In this document: piece by piece, positions 1-8,573 of the stretch
Position numbering within the stretch: the stretch's first letter is position 1
How the letters are laid out: every line of letters begins with the position of its first letter
Assembly: GCA_021780905.1 (NCBI GenBank)
Contig: JAJXXW010000061.1
Location: 62,001-126,000 of the forward strand
From: a bacterium
GTDB taxonomy: Bacteria > Verrucomicrobiota > Verrucomicrobiia > Limisphaerales > UBA11358
Reading direction: 5' to 3'
Length of the DNA stretch: 64,000 bases
Program-made: the position numbers and the translations under genes
Notes under the pieces: generated by a model
Database searches by the model: none
Told to the model about the DNA's origin: nothing
The model's input: the letters and a program-made list of their open reading frames with translations, nothing else

Positions 1-78
1 GTTGAAAAACCCTATTTCACGGCCACAACCGGCGCGGACAAGCCGCCGCAGGTGCAGTTCGATTTCAACAAAAAATGA
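1..78 (+). CDS. LemA family protein, C-terminal fragment
   Basis: Only the last 25 codons lie in the window, ending at TGA 76-78. The tail has a YF...ADKPPQVQFDF pattern, which resembles the C-terminal end of LemA family membrane proteins (a PxVxF motif near the end). LemA genes are commonly followed by TPM-domain genes, as here, and the stop overlaps the next start (ATGA), so the genes are probably cotranscribed. The identification rests on a short tail plus context. Confidence 0.6.
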   Translation, partial: VEKPYFTATTGADKPPQVQFDFNKK

Positions 79-827
79 ACTCCACCCGCGTGAAAAAATT
101 CTTCCTCGCCATTGTCTGCGGTCTGTTTTGCCTGACCGCGTTGGCCGCGGAGGTGATGCCGCCCGCACCGGCACAATATTTCAACGACTACGCCCACGTG
201 GTTTCCGCCGCGACCGCCGCGAAGCTCAACCAGCAACTGGAACAGTTTGAACGCGATTCGTCGTGCCAGGTGGTCGTCGCCGTCTTTCCGAAAATGCCGA
301 GCGATTCCTCGATTGAGGATTACACCGTGCGCCTTTTCAATTCGTGGAAGATCGGCCAGAAGGACAAGAACAACGGCGCGGTGCTGTTTGTCTTCGTCCA
401 GGATCACAAAATGTTCCTAAACACGGGCTACGGTCTCGAAGGCGCACTGCCGGACGCGCTCTGCAAACGCATCATCGCCGATGAAATCACGCCGTCGTTC
501 AAGGCCGGAAATTTTGACGCCGGCCTGACCGCCGGTGTGAATGCGATTCTCGCCGCCACCAAAGGCGAATACAAGGGCAGTGGGCAAACTGTCACAGAAT
601 CCAACAACTCGCCTCAAACCGGAAATAGACCCTATGCGGATCTGGCACCGGCCATTATCTTCATGGCAATCTTCTTTATTATTACGTTACTCGGAGTTTT
701 TGGCCGGCGCGGCGGTTTTGTTTACACTGGTGTCGGTAGTTTTAACAGTGGCAATAGTTGGTCTGGCGGCGGATTTTCCGGCGGTGGCGGCAGCAGCGGC
801 GGCGGCGGGGCCGGGGGAAGCTGGTGA
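75..827 (+). CDS. TPM domain protein, YgcG-like, secreted and membrane anchored
   Basis: A 250-residue protein. Residues 1-24 are a signal peptide. A TPM (TLP18.3/Psb32/MOLO-1) domain covers about 30-165, with the usual YFNDYAHVV opening and GYGLEGALPD segment. A transmembrane helix lies near 195-215, and the tail is Gly/Ser-rich (SGGGGSSGGGGAGGSW), a hallmark of YgcG-type proteins. The domain probably faces the periplasm. TPM domains have been linked to phosphatase activity and photosystem repair in plants, but the bacterial role is unsettled. The start overlaps the LemA-like stop by 4 bases and the next TPM gene follows at once, giving the common lemA-TPM-TPM order. Confidence 0.88.
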   Translation: MNSTRVKKFFLAIVCGLFCLTALAAEVMPPAPAQYFNDYAHVVSAATAAKLNQQLEQFERDSSCQVVVAVFPKMPSDSSIEDYTVRLFNSWKIGQKDKNNGAVLFVFVQDHKMFLNTGYGLEGALPDALCKRIIADEITPSFKAGNFDAGLTAGVNAILAATKGEYKGSGQTVTESNNSPQTGNRPYADLAPAIIFMAIFFIITLLGVFGRRGGFVYTGVGSFNSGNSWSGGGFSGGGGSSGGGGAGGSW

Positions 828-828
828 T

Positions 829-1263
829 ATGAAACATCGCGATTTTCTCAAGCAACTTCAGCATGACGACATCGTTGCCGCCATCCAAAGCGCCGAGCAG
901 AAAACCTCCGGCGAAATCCGCGTCTTCATCAGCCGCAAAAACCTGGACGACGCCGTCGCCACGGCGCAAACGCAGTTTGACCGGTTGGGCATGACGAAAA
1001 CCAAACACCGCAACGGCGTCTTGATTTTTGTCGCGCCGCGCGCCCGCCAGTTTGCCGTCATCGGCGACGTGGCTGTGCATCAGAAATGCGGCGATGTCTT
1101 CTGGCAAGCGCTCGCCACCGAAATGACCGGCCACTTCAAAAACGGCGAATTCACGGCCGGCATCATCCACGGCATTGCCAAAGCCGGCGAACTGCTCGCC
1201 GCGCATTTTCCGCCCCAGGCGGGCGCGGGCAACGAACTGCCCGACCAGGTCGAGCACGACTGA
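829..1263 (+). CDS. TPM domain protein, short soluble form
   Basis: A 144-residue protein with no signal peptide or membrane helix, made of one TPM domain (SAEQKTSGEIRVFI opening, HRNGVLIFVAPRARQFAV core). It starts one base after the stop of the longer TPM protein, so the two are surely cotranscribed. The pairing of a long Gly-rich-tailed TPM protein with a short one is common beside lemA. The start ATG at 829 is the first in frame after the upstream stop. The molecular function is unknown. Confidence 0.85.
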   Translation: MKHRDFLKQLQHDDIVAAIQSAEQKTSGEIRVFISRKNLDDAVATAQTQFDRLGMTKTKHRNGVLIFVAPRARQFAVIGDVAVHQKCGDVFWQALATEMTGHFKNGEFTAGIIHGIAKAGELLAAHFPPQAGAGNELPDQVEHD

Positions 1264-1308
1264 TTTTTTTCGCCCCCTTCAAATGCGGTTTTCATAATTC
1301 CGGCCACA

Positions 1309-1464
1309 GTGGCGCGCGGCGGCGGGGCGGGCATCGTCGGCGCGGCCCACGATGGTGCGGTGTTGTGCCACACCCTAGCCGGCAAGCGGCTCTGGCTGGC
1401 TGAAACTGGCGGCAATTTCCTTTTCGATCTGTGCGTGGCAGATTTCCATGGCGACGGGCGAACG
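1309..1464 (+). pseudogene. Possible beta-propeller (FG-GAP/VCBS-like) remnant
   Basis: The 305-base gap between the TPM gene and the acetyltransferase has no complete gene. One frame carries a stretch reading roughly GKRLWLAETGGNFLFDLCV followed by ADFHGDG, which resembles the repeat unit of FG-GAP/VCBS beta-propellers (a GxxLW strand, then aDxdGDG). It starts without a convincing start codon and soon runs into unrelated sequence, so it is best read as a leftover fragment. Chance similarity is possible. Confidence 0.35.
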
Positions 1465-1568
1465 AGACGCTGTTCGCCGCCGCCGTTAAAAAGCACTCAT
1501 TTCCACACGGCAACTATTTCCCATTTCTTGCATTTGCCATTGGCCCTCTGCCGGCGCAAACTGCGGGG

Positions 1569-2189
1569 ATGAATCCAAGGTCGGGACTTCGCGTTCGCCG
1601 GGCCACGGTGGACGACCTGCCCGCGCTGAAAGCGCTCTGGGTCGCCGCGCGCCTGCCGGCGGATGAACTCGAAGCCCGGCTCACGGAATTTCAGGTCGTC
1701 GAGGTGGACGACCGTTTCGCCGGGGCGCTGGGCCTGCAAATCGCCGGCCAGCACGCACGGCTGCACAGCGAGGATTACGCGGATTTTTCCGTGGCCGATG
1801 CCGCGCGGGAATTATTCTGGGATCGCCTCCAAAAACTTGCCGCCAACCACGGCGTTTTCCGCCTGTGGACCCAGGAAACCTCGCCGTTCTGGACGCGCTG
1901 GGGCTTGCAGCCGGCCAGTGCGGAAAATCTTGAACGGCTGCCGGACGCGTGGAAAAACCTGGAAGGCCGGTGGCTCACGCTGGAATTGAAAAACGCGGAT
2001 GTCATCAACGCCGCGCTGAAAAACCAGTTCGCCGGCTTCAGGGACGCCGAGCGCAAACAAACCGCGCAGGTTCACGCGCAGGCGCGAAAAATACGGATTT
2101 TTTTTACCGCCATGTTTTTCGGGCTGGCCATCGTCGGCTTTGCCGTGGCGTTTTACCTGCTCCTGCGCCAGCCGCTAAACCGGCACTGA
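1569..2189 (+). CDS. GNAT-like N-acetyltransferase with C-terminal membrane anchor
   Basis: A 206-residue protein opening with LRVRRATVDDLPALKALW, the usual first strand and helix of GNAT acetyltransferases. The acetyl-CoA loop (Q/RxxGxG/A) is not clear, so activity is uncertain. Residues about 178-200 form one transmembrane helix (IFFTAMFFGLAIVGFAVAFY), unusual for this family, which would place the domain on the inner face of the membrane. ATG 1569 was chosen because the frame upstream lacks coding character. The 3' end overlaps the convergent lipA 3' end by 15 bases. Confidence 0.7.
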   Translation: MNPRSGLRVRRATVDDLPALKALWVAARLPADELEARLTEFQVVEVDDRFAGALGLQIAGQHARLHSEDYADFSVADAARELFWDRLQKLAANHGVFRLWTQETSPFWTRWGLQPASAENLERLPDAWKNLEGRWLTLELKNADVINAALKNQFAGFRDAERKQTAQVHAQARKIRIFFTAMFFGLAIVGFAVAFYLLLRQPLNRH

Positions 2190-3077
2190 CGGCGCGTTGA
2201 ACTCGTCGGCGTGATACGAACTGCGCACCAGCGGGCCGCTGGCGACGTGGATAAATCCCATGGCCTCCGCATGCGTCTGGTATTCGGCAAATTTCGCCGG
2301 CGGCACAAACTCCACCATCGGCAGATGTTTCAGCGTCGGCTGCAAATACTGGCCGAGCGTGAGGATGTCGCAGCCCGCCGCGCGCAAATCCTGCATGGCT
2401 TCCAAAACTTCCGCCTCGCGTTCGCCGAGGCCGAGCATCAGGCCGGACTTGGTGAAAAACGAGTTTTGGGTTTTGCGTTTTGCGTTTTGCGTTTGCTTCG
2501 CCTTACGCAACACGCTCAACGACCGGTCGTAAGTCGCGCGATGGCGCACTTCGGGCGTCAGGCGGCGGACGGTTTCCAGATTGTGATTGAAGATTTGCGG
2601 ATTCGCGGCCAGCACCATTTCGATGGAAGCGGCGCTGTCCTGAAAATCAGGCACCAAAATCTCGATGACGGTTTTCGGATTCAGTTCGCGGACTTTTTCA
2701 ATCGTCTGGCGAAAATGTTCCGCACCGCCATCCGCGACATCATCGCGCGCCACGGCCGTGATGACGACGTGCTTCAATTTCATCCGGCGCGTCGCCTCGG
2801 CCACGCGCAGCGGTTCGTCGGCTTCCAGCGGCAGCGGCTTGGCGGTGGCCACGGCGCAAAAACCGCAGGCGCGCGTGCAGCGGTCGCCGGCGATCATGAA
2901 CGTCGCCGTGCCTTTGCTCCAGCATTCCCAATGGTTCGGGCACTTGGCGCTCTCGCAGACGGTGTGCAGCTTGAGTTCGCCGAGCAAATTGCGCGTCTGC
3001 GAAAACGTGTCGGAGGTGGGCAGCTGGATGCGCAGCCATTCCGGCAGGCGCGGGCGTTTGGATTCGGTCACGGTCAT
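2175..3077 (-). CDS. lipA: Lipoyl synthase
   Basis: A radical SAM enzyme that inserts two sulfurs into octanoyl chains to make the lipoyl cofactor of 2-oxoacid dehydrogenases and the glycine cleavage system. The auxiliary cluster motif CESAKCPNHWECW and the radical SAM motif CTRACGFC are both present, as are KSGLMLGLGE and the terminal VRSSYHADEF. The start is the ATG at 3077, giving MTVTESKRP; the in-frame extension upstream is repeat-like. An extra stretch (KQTQNAKRKTQN) precedes TKSGLMLG and is encoded by a GTTTTGC-type heptamer tract, so it looks like a repeat tolerated in frame. Confidence 0.96.
   Translation of the reverse strand: MTVTESKRPRLPEWLRIQLPTSDTFSQTRNLLGELKLHTVCESAKCPNHWECWSKGTATFMIAGDRCTRACGFCAVATAKPLPLEADEPLRVAEATRRMKLKHVVITAVARDDVADGGAEHFRQTIEKVRELNPKTVIEILVPDFQDSAASIEMVLAANPQIFNHNLETVRRLTPEVRHRATYDRSLSVLRKAKQTQNAKRKTQNSFFTKSGLMLGLGEREAEVLEAMQDLRAAGCDILTLGQYLQPTLKHLPMVEFVPPAKFAEYQTHAEAMGFIHVASGPLVRSSYHADEFNAPSVPV
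2463..2496. repeat. Heptamer simple repeat inside lipA
   Basis: About five near-identical copies of GTTTTGC/GTTTTGG in tandem on the plus strand. On the coding strand they encode the extra Lys/Gln/Asn-rich loop of LipA, between a conserved helix and the TKSGLMLG motif. The period of 7 keeps the reading frame only because the total insertion is a multiple of three. Confidence 0.8.
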
Positions 3078-3098
3078 CGAAGAAAGATTATGCAGGAA

Positions 3099-3136
3099 AA
3101 CATTCAACAGCCAAGAGTCAACATTCAACACTGAAT
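3099..3136. repeat. Degenerate CAACATTC repeat upstream of lipA
   Basis: Repeated units (AACATTCAACAG, GTCAACATTCAACAC) in the leader of lipA. They open an in-frame extension of lipA (LNVDSWLLNVF), but their low complexity argues against this being protein. They resemble the short imperfect tracts found inside several genes of this window. Confidence 0.5.
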
Positions 3137-3206
3137 CAAATTGTGCGAGGCCGGCGAACCTTCGCAGTTGGACGTGGAATGTTCATGGCGGAAGGTTGCT
3201 TCACTT

Positions 3207-3461
3207 CTATTTCAACTTCTCCCAGAATTCCGCCAGTTCGTCCGGGCCGAAGTCAGCAAGGATTTTTCCGTCCACGTCAATGACCGGCGCGAGCCGCTGG
3301 CCCGAAAGATTGATCATTTCCGTGAGCGCGCGGCGGTCGGCAATCACATCCAGCGTCTCATGTTGAACGCCGCGCGCGTCGAGCCAGGCGGCCGCCTGGT
3401 GGCACCAAGGACAATGCGGTTTGACGAAGAGGCGGATTCTCACGTTAGATGGGCGGTTCAT
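3207..3461 (-). CDS. Glutaredoxin family protein
   Basis: An 84-residue thioredoxin-fold protein. The active site is CPWC, preceded by RLFVKPHCPWC on the first strand, and the cis-Pro region reads RLAPVIDVDGK. This suits a glutaredoxin or NrdH-like small dithiol reductase, acting in the cytoplasm on disulfides or glutathione adducts. It lies between lipA (same strand, upstream start region at 3077) and a divergent ferredoxin-NADP reductase. No dedicated reductase is next to it. Confidence 0.85.
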   Translation of the reverse strand: MNRPSNVRIRLFVKPHCPWCHQAAAWLDARGVQHETLDVIADRRALTEMINLSGQRLAPVIDVDGKILADFGPDELAEFWEKLK

Positions 3462-3611
3462 GCGTCGGGACTATACCAATTTGCCCGGCCGGTAAAAATA
3501 AAATGTGGTTGCCGGCTTTTTGCCACGCCAAAACCGGATTGGGCTTGGACAAGACCGGCATTGATATCCGGTGCGGCGTCCCTATAATTTCCGAATTGAA
3601 TTGAAGACGCC

Positions 3612-4436
3612 ATGAGCACCGAAACCATCAACGCCAATGCCTGCAACGCCAACGTCATCGGACGCGAGCAAATCCATCCCGAATTGATTGTGCTGCGCGT
3701 GCGGCCGGACAGCAAACTGTTTGACTTCAAGCCCGGCCAGTTCGCCGTGCTCGGCCTGCCCGGCTCCGCGCCGCGTGTGCCGGGTGCCGAACCGGAAAAT
3801 CCCGCACCGGAACCGGACAAGCTGATCCGCCGCGCCTACAGCATCGCGTCCGCCAGCCTGGAACGCCGCTATGTGGAATTTTACATCACCCTGATCACCA
3901 GCGGCGGGCTGACTCCACGGCTGTTTGCCTTGAAGCACGGCGGCAAAGTTTTTCTCGGCCCGAAAGCCAGCGGCACGTTCACGCTCGACCGGACGCCGCC
4001 GGGCAAAACCGCCGTGCTCATCGCGACCGGCACCGGCCTCGCGCCCTACGTCTCCATGCTGCGGACGATTCTGGCGCACGAGACCCGGCGGAAATTCGTC
4101 GTCCTCCACGGCGCCCGCTACAGTTGGGATCTTGGCTACCGTGGCGAACTGGAAACCCTCGCCCGGCTGCGCCCGAACTTCACCTATATTCCGAGCATCA
4201 CGCGGCCCGATCAGGACCAGCATTTCCTCGGGCGCATCGGCCGGATTCAGGCGATTCTCGAACAGGGCGCGCTGGAAAAGGACGCCGGCGTGGAGTTGGA
4301 CCCGGAACACGCCGACGTTTTCCTTTGCGGCAATCCCGAAATGATCAAAGTCGTGAGCGAGATGCTGGCAAAAAAGGGCTTCCAGCGCGGCGACAGCAAG
4401 ACCCCTGGCAATATCCACGTCGAAGAATACTGGTGA
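3612..4436 (+). CDS. fpr: Ferredoxin--NADP+ reductase, bacterial Fpr type
   Basis: A 274-residue flavoprotein. The FAD-binding beta-barrel carries RRAYSIAS (RxYS motif) around residue 75. The NADP-binding half carries GTGLAPYVSMLR, HGAR and the CGNPEMI motif, and the protein ends in EEYW, a terminal aromatic as in bacterial subclass enzymes. It moves electrons between NADPH and ferredoxin or flavodoxin. An Ala/Pro/Glu-rich insert (PRVPGAEPENPAPEPD) sits just before the RxYS motif. It stands alone, with ATG 3612 as the only sensible start. Confidence 0.9.
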   Translation: MSTETINANACNANVIGREQIHPELIVLRVRPDSKLFDFKPGQFAVLGLPGSAPRVPGAEPENPAPEPDKLIRRAYSIASASLERRYVEFYITLITSGGLTPRLFALKHGGKVFLGPKASGTFTLDRTPPGKTAVLIATGTGLAPYVSMLRTILAHETRRKFVVLHGARYSWDLGYRGELETLARLRPNFTYIPSITRPDQDQHFLGRIGRIQAILEQGALEKDAGVELDPEHADVFLCGNPEMIKVVSEMLAKKGFQRGDSKTPGNIHVEEYW

Positions 4437-4594
4437 GCCGTTTCACGGCGGCGGGTATTTTCATCCCGGCCGCCGAAAATTTGCCGGCTACCCGGTGCGC
4501 CCGGCGGATGATTGAATTTGCTTGTGAGCGGAATCAACGTTGGCTAAAAGCAATCCATTCAACCCGGAAGCCGAAAGGCCAGCAGCGGAATGCC

Positions 4595-6565
4595 ATGAAA
4601 AAAACCCGGCGTATTTTTAATCGGTGGACGCTCGTGCTGCTGGCGCTCGCCGCCCTCCTCATCCATCCACCAGCAACGGGTCGCGCCCAGGGCACGGCCT
4701 TCACGTATCAGGGCCGGTTGAACGACGGGGCGAATCCGGCCAGCGGATTTTTCGATCTGCGCTTCCTCGTCTGGGATGCGGCCACAAACGGCAACCTGAT
4801 TGCCGGGCCGCTGACCAATTCCGCCACGGCGGTGACGAACGGATTGTTCGCAGTGACGCTCGATTTCGGCAGCGGCGTTTTCACCGGGCCGCCGCGCTGG
4901 CTGGAGTTGGACGTGCGAACCAACGGCGCGACCGCATTCACCGCGCTGTTCCCGTTGCAACCCATCCGACCGGTGCCCTACGCCATCATGGCCGGCAGCG
5001 CGAGCAACCTGCTGGGCACCCTGCCGGCAACCAACCTGACCGGCACGATTGCCGTGGCCCAGTTGTCCGCGAGCGTCCTCACCAATGCGGAAAACACTGT
5101 GACCTTGAACGGCAACTTCAGCGGTTCCGGATCGGGACTGACCAATCTCTACGCCACGAACCTGACCGGCACACTGCCCGATGCGCGACTATCCTCCAAC
5201 GTCGCCCTGTTGAACGGAAACCAGTCGTTCACCGGCACGAATTTTTTCAGCGGCAGCAACGCCTTTACCAACCGCGGGAACAGTTTCATCGGCAACTTTT
5301 TCGGCAACGGCCTGGTCGGGTGGATCGTCGTCCCCGGCACGGCGACGCAGGCGATGTCGGACGCCGGCTATCTGCTGACCAATTCGCTGCTGACGACCGT
5401 GACGCTGCCGGCCGCGCCCATCATCGGTGACATCGTGCGAATTTCCGGCGCGGGCGCAGGCGGCTGGCAGGTGGCGTTGAATGCCGGGCAGTCCGTGATC
5501 GGGAATTTCTCCGGCTACACGCAGACCTATTGGACGTTGACCGGCGCGGGCCAGAATCATCATTATTGGTATGCCATCGCCTCATCCCTCTACGGCAACA
5601 AACTCGTGGCGGCATCGGCCACCACCAGCGGCGGCATCCTGACTTCACCCGATGCGGGCGTGACGTGGAACCTGACTTCCGCCCCCGGGAATGTGCAATG
5701 GCGCTCCGTGGCCTCGTCGGCGGACGGCACCAAACTGGTCGCCGTCGTCAATGCCGGCAGCGTTAACACCTCCACCAATTCCGGCAGCAGCTGGACCGTG
5801 CAATCCAGCGGCCTGCCCAGCAACCCCAACTGGTCGTCCGTCGCGTCCTCGGCGGACGGCTCGAAACTCGTAGCGGTGGCCAGCGGTGGCGGGCTTTACA
5901 CCTCCACTGATTCCGGGGCCACATGGACGCACCAAATTAGCGGCCTGCCGAGCAATCCTGCCTGGTCCGCCGTCGCCTCCTCGGCCGACGGAACGCGGCT
6001 GGCGGCGACGGTGAACGGCGGCGGCATGTATGTCTCTTCCAATTCTGGCGTTTCCTGGTCAGCGCCCGGCGCAACGAGCGGCGCGTGGACGGCCATCGCG
6101 TCTTCGGCGGACGGCATCCGGCTGGTGGCGGTGCAAAACCCCGGCGGCATCTACACATCCGGCAATGCCGGCAGCACCTGGACCCTGCAGTCCGGCGCGC
6201 CGACCAGCGCCGCGTGGACTGCCGTGGCCGCGTCGGCCGACGGCGAAAAACTGGCGGCGTGCGTGAGCGGCGGCAACCTTTACCTGTCCAGCAACGGCGG
6301 GGTGACCTGGCAGTCGCAGAACCGCAGCCTGACCAGCCAGGCTTGGGGCGCGGTGGCCATTTCCGGCGACGGCTCGCGAATCGTGGCGGCTGTCAATTCC
6401 ATTGACGGCGGGATTTACACGGCGCAGGCGGCGGCGCTGACCACCAGCACGGTCGGCGTCACGGGTTTTATTTGCGGCGGACAGGGCACGGCCGTGGAGT
6501 TGCAATATGTCGGCAACGGCCAGTGGATGCCCGTCGGCGTTTCGGGGACGATCTGGGCCAATTAA
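4595..6565 (+). CDS. Secreted protein with BNR/sialidase-like repeats
   Basis: A 656-residue exported protein. Residues 1-32 are a signal peptide. Residues about 33-130 (FTYQGRLNDGANPASGFFDL) form a domain common at the N terminus of verrucomicrobial surface proteins with tail-fibre-like regions. Residues about 140-250 hold LxGTxP/LTGT pseudo-repeats. From about 340 to 620 there are seven or so repeats of roughly 42 residues, each with VASSADG(T/S)KLVA and S.D(S/A)G.TW, the BNR/sialidase Asp-box pattern, so a beta-propeller is likely. The function is unknown; surface binding is plausible. ATG 4595 gives the signal peptide. The next gene starts within about 12 bases. Confidence 0.82.
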   Translation: MKKTRRIFNRWTLVLLALAALLIHPPATGRAQGTAFTYQGRLNDGANPASGFFDLRFLVWDAATNGNLIAGPLTNSATAVTNGLFAVTLDFGSGVFTGPPRWLELDVRTNGATAFTALFPLQPIRPVPYAIMAGSASNLLGTLPATNLTGTIAVAQLSASVLTNAENTVTLNGNFSGSGSGLTNLYATNLTGTLPDARLSSNVALLNGNQSFTGTNFFSGSNAFTNRGNSFIGNFFGNGLVGWIVVPGTATQAMSDAGYLLTNSLLTTVTLPAAPIIGDIVRISGAGAGGWQVALNAGQSVIGNFSGYTQTYWTLTGAGQNHHYWYAIASSLYGNKLVAASATTSGGILTSPDAGVTWNLTSAPGNVQWRSVASSADGTKLVAVVNAGSVNTSTNSGSSWTVQSSGLPSNPNWSSVASSADGSKLVAVASGGGLYTSTDSGATWTHQISGLPSNPAWSAVASSADGTRLAATVNGGGMYVSSNSGVSWSAPGATSGAWTAIASSADGIRLVAVQNPGGIYTSGNAGSTWTLQSGAPTSAAWTAVAASADGEKLAACVSGGNLYLSSNGGVTWQSQNRSLTSQAWGAVAISGDGSRIVAAVNSIDGGIYTAQAAALTTSTVGVTGFICGGQGTAVELQYVGNGQWMPVGVSGTIWAN

Positions 6566-6575
6566 AATGGACTCC

Positions 6576-7013
6576 ATGAAAAAAATCCTTTTAATTTTGA
6601 CCCTCCTTTTTCCCGCCGCCGTTTTCGGCCAACCTTGCTCGATTGACTGGTCTAAAATTTCCGGCGGCGGCACCAGCACGGGCGCGACGCATCGAGTCAC
6701 CGGCACCATCGGCCAGCCCGATACGGGCATAACCATGGGCGGCAGCCATTATGACGTCACCGGCGGCTTCTGGTCGCTCATCAGCGTGGCGCAACCCCCC
6801 GGCGCACCGGCGCTATACCTCAGCCTGGGCGGGAACACGGTAAAGGTTTATTGGCAGGATGTCGCCGGCTGGAGCTTGCATCAGAGCGGCGACTTGACCG
6901 TGCCCGTGGCCAGTTGGGACGCCAGCACCGGTGTGACCAACAGCCAGGGGACGAATTATTGGAGCAGCGGTCTGGCCACGGGAAAACTTTTGTTCCGGTT
7001 GAATCACCCGTAA
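6576..7013 (+). CDS. Small secreted protein following the BNR protein
   Basis: A 145-residue protein with a clear signal peptide (MKKILLILTLLFPAAVFG). The mature part has VTGTIGQPDTG and YDVTGGFWSL, then a short strand-rich domain (LYLSLGGNTVKVYWQ ... GWSLHQSGDL). Similar small proteins are often found as partners of large secreted repeat proteins in Verrucomicrobiota. Another ATG at 6567 is equally possible and gives MDSMKK. It lies 10 bases after the upstream stop, so cotranscription is likely. No function can be assigned. Confidence 0.7.
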   Translation: MKKILLILTLLFPAAVFGQPCSIDWSKISGGGTSTGATHRVTGTIGQPDTGITMGGSHYDVTGGFWSLISVAQPPGAPALYLSLGGNTVKVYWQDVAGWSLHQSGDLTVPVASWDASTGVTNSQGTNYWSSGLATGKLLFRLNHP

Positions 7014-7091
7014 ACGCCGGCGGGGGACGGGCACAGTGTTTGCCGGGCGCGCCATTGGCGGCGAAAACTGCGCTTCCAATCACTGGCCCGG

Positions 7092-7691
7092 CTACTCCGG
7101 TATTTTCATCAACTGATCAGCGCTCATCGGCTGCGGGTTCTGGCCCACTGCGGCGCGGATTTTTTTGATGTCGTCGCCCGTGATGGTCCCGGCTTGGTTG
7201 CCCCAGGAATTGCGGATGTAGCTCAACACGGCGGCCAGGTCGTCGTCCGGCAGCGCCGCACCCATCGCCGCCATGTTGAGGTTCCAATCCTTGCCGGCGA
7301 CTGTGATCGGTCCGGCAATGCCCATGAGCGGAATGTGGGCGAGGCGGTTGGCGCCTTTGGTCAGAACCCACTCGGAGCCGGCCAGCGCCGGGGCTTGACC
7401 GGGCTTGCCCAGGCCATCCGGACCATGGCAGATCCCGCATACACTTTCGTAAACCGCCTTGCCGCGCGCCCGGGCGGCGGCCTCGCCGGACTTGGGCTGG
7501 TAGTCTTCCAGGGTCACTGCGCTGGCATAGGGCGCATATACCTTCGCGTCGAACCAGCCGCTGTGCTGGTCAAAATAATAACCGCCCACGAACAGCAAAA
7601 TGAGCGTCACGACGATGATCCACATCGGCGCGGTAGAACGCGTGGCGGTCGGTTCGCCAGTTGGCGGCATGGTTTTTTTATCTTCGCTCAT
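7092..7691 (-). CDS. Membrane-anchored monoheme cytochrome c, CcoP-like
   Basis: A 199-residue protein: a short cytoplasmic N terminus, one transmembrane helix near 23-42, then a periplasmic cytochrome c domain with a single heme site CGICH (about 85-89) and a likely Met ligand in NMAAMGAALPDDDLAAVLSYIR. It matches the position of CcoP in cbb3-type operons, but true CcoP has two hemes and this has one. It is the last gene of the operon and starts right after the CcoO-like stop. It probably passes electrons from the ACIII complex to a soluble carrier or an oxidase encoded elsewhere. Confidence 0.85.
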   Translation of the reverse strand: MSEDKKTMPPTGEPTATRSTAPMWIIVVTLILLFVGGYYFDQHSGWFDAKVYAPYASAVTLEDYQPKSGEAAARARGKAVYESVCGICHGPDGLGKPGQAPALAGSEWVLTKGANRLAHIPLMGIAGPITVAGKDWNLNMAAMGAALPDDDLAAVLSYIRNSWGNQAGTITGDDIKKIRAAVGQNPQPMSADQLMKIPE

Positions 7692-8573
7692 TTATTTGGC
7701 GGCGGGGATCGGGGTGAACGGCGCCTCGTAAAGCGGCACATTGTTCTTCAGGCTCACGAGATACGCCGCGAGTTGCTTGGCATCCGCCGTCGGCACGACC
7801 TCGTAGCCGTCCGCCGGGGCAAATTCCTTGGGCAACACCAGCGCGTCGGGCGCAGCCGGCGCGCCGATTTTGCGCACGGTGAACAAAAACCGGAACGCCG
7901 GCATGGTGGAATTGTTCACCAGCGAACGCGGCGCGTAAAGGTGCTGCAACTGCCAGCTCAGGTCCGGCGAGCGCACGCCGATGTTGGACAAATCAGGACC
8001 GGCGCGCAGGCCGCCCAGTTGGACTGGCTGGTCGTAAAGATAATCCGCCGCGACGCTCTGGCGCTGACCCCAGCCGCGCGTGATGTCCGCTCCGGTGGCC
8101 ACAATGCGCGTTTCGGACCTCACCCCGACGGCCTTCAGCCGGTCCGCCATTTCGGCGACGACGTCCTTGTCGCTGCTGGTCAACAGTGTTTTCGGCAATC
8201 CGCCGTTCCAACCGTCGAGACTGGCGGCGATGGCATTGGTATAACTCGCTAGTTCCGGCAGCACGAACAACGCTTTTGTGAAAGCGATGAAATCCGCCGG
8301 CTTCTGCACGCCCAATCCGGTCAAGGTGAGTTCGCAGGCCACGCCGGTCTGGCGAACCTGTTCGGTGTGGCAAGCCGCGCAACCCACCGAGCGATAGACC
8401 TGCAAGCCGAGCGTCGCGTCGCCGGTGCGCTGCTGCGGCCACTTGGCGTCCGACTGGAGCACGACGGTTTCCTTCGCGCCGCCGAGTTGTTTCAACGGGC
8501 CATAGACAAGGCCGAACCAGGACGCGCCAAGCGCCACCAACGAGGCAAGAAAGACAGAAAAACCGTTTTTCAT
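7692..8573 (-). CDS. CcoO/FixO-like monoheme cytochrome c
   Basis: A 293-residue protein with an N-terminal helix (FSVFLASLVALGASWFGLVYG) and a heme c site GCAACH near residue 60, in the CcoO context GLQVYRSVGCAACH. Later YDQPVQLGGLRAGPDLSNIG and SLVNNSTMPAFRFLF are CcoO hallmarks, with the Met ligand in STMP. An extra segment of about 85 residues (LTLTGLGVQKPADF to ITRGWG) separates these parts. ATG 8573 was chosen over one at 8594 because it overlaps the CcoN-like stop as ATGA. The protein keeps its heme ligands, unlike its CcoN-like partner. Confidence 0.87.
   Translation of the reverse strand: MKNGFSVFLASLVALGASWFGLVYGPLKQLGGAKETVVLQSDAKWPQQRTGDATLGLQVYRSVGCAACHTEQVRQTGVACELTLTGLGVQKPADFIAFTKALFVLPELASYTNAIAASLDGWNGGLPKTLLTSSDKDVVAEMADRLKAVGVRSETRIVATGADITRGWGQRQSVAADYLYDQPVQLGGLRAGPDLSNIGVRSPDLSWQLQHLYAPRSLVNNSTMPAFRFLFTVRKIGAPAAPDALVLPKEFAPADGYEVVPTADAKQLAAYLVSLKNNVPLYEAPFTPIPAAK

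Noticed and set aside
4124-4594. N-terminal extension of the BNR-repeat protein overlapping the reductase gene
   Set aside because: The extension is a shadow of fpr in another frame; the ATG at 4595 gives a proper signal peptide.
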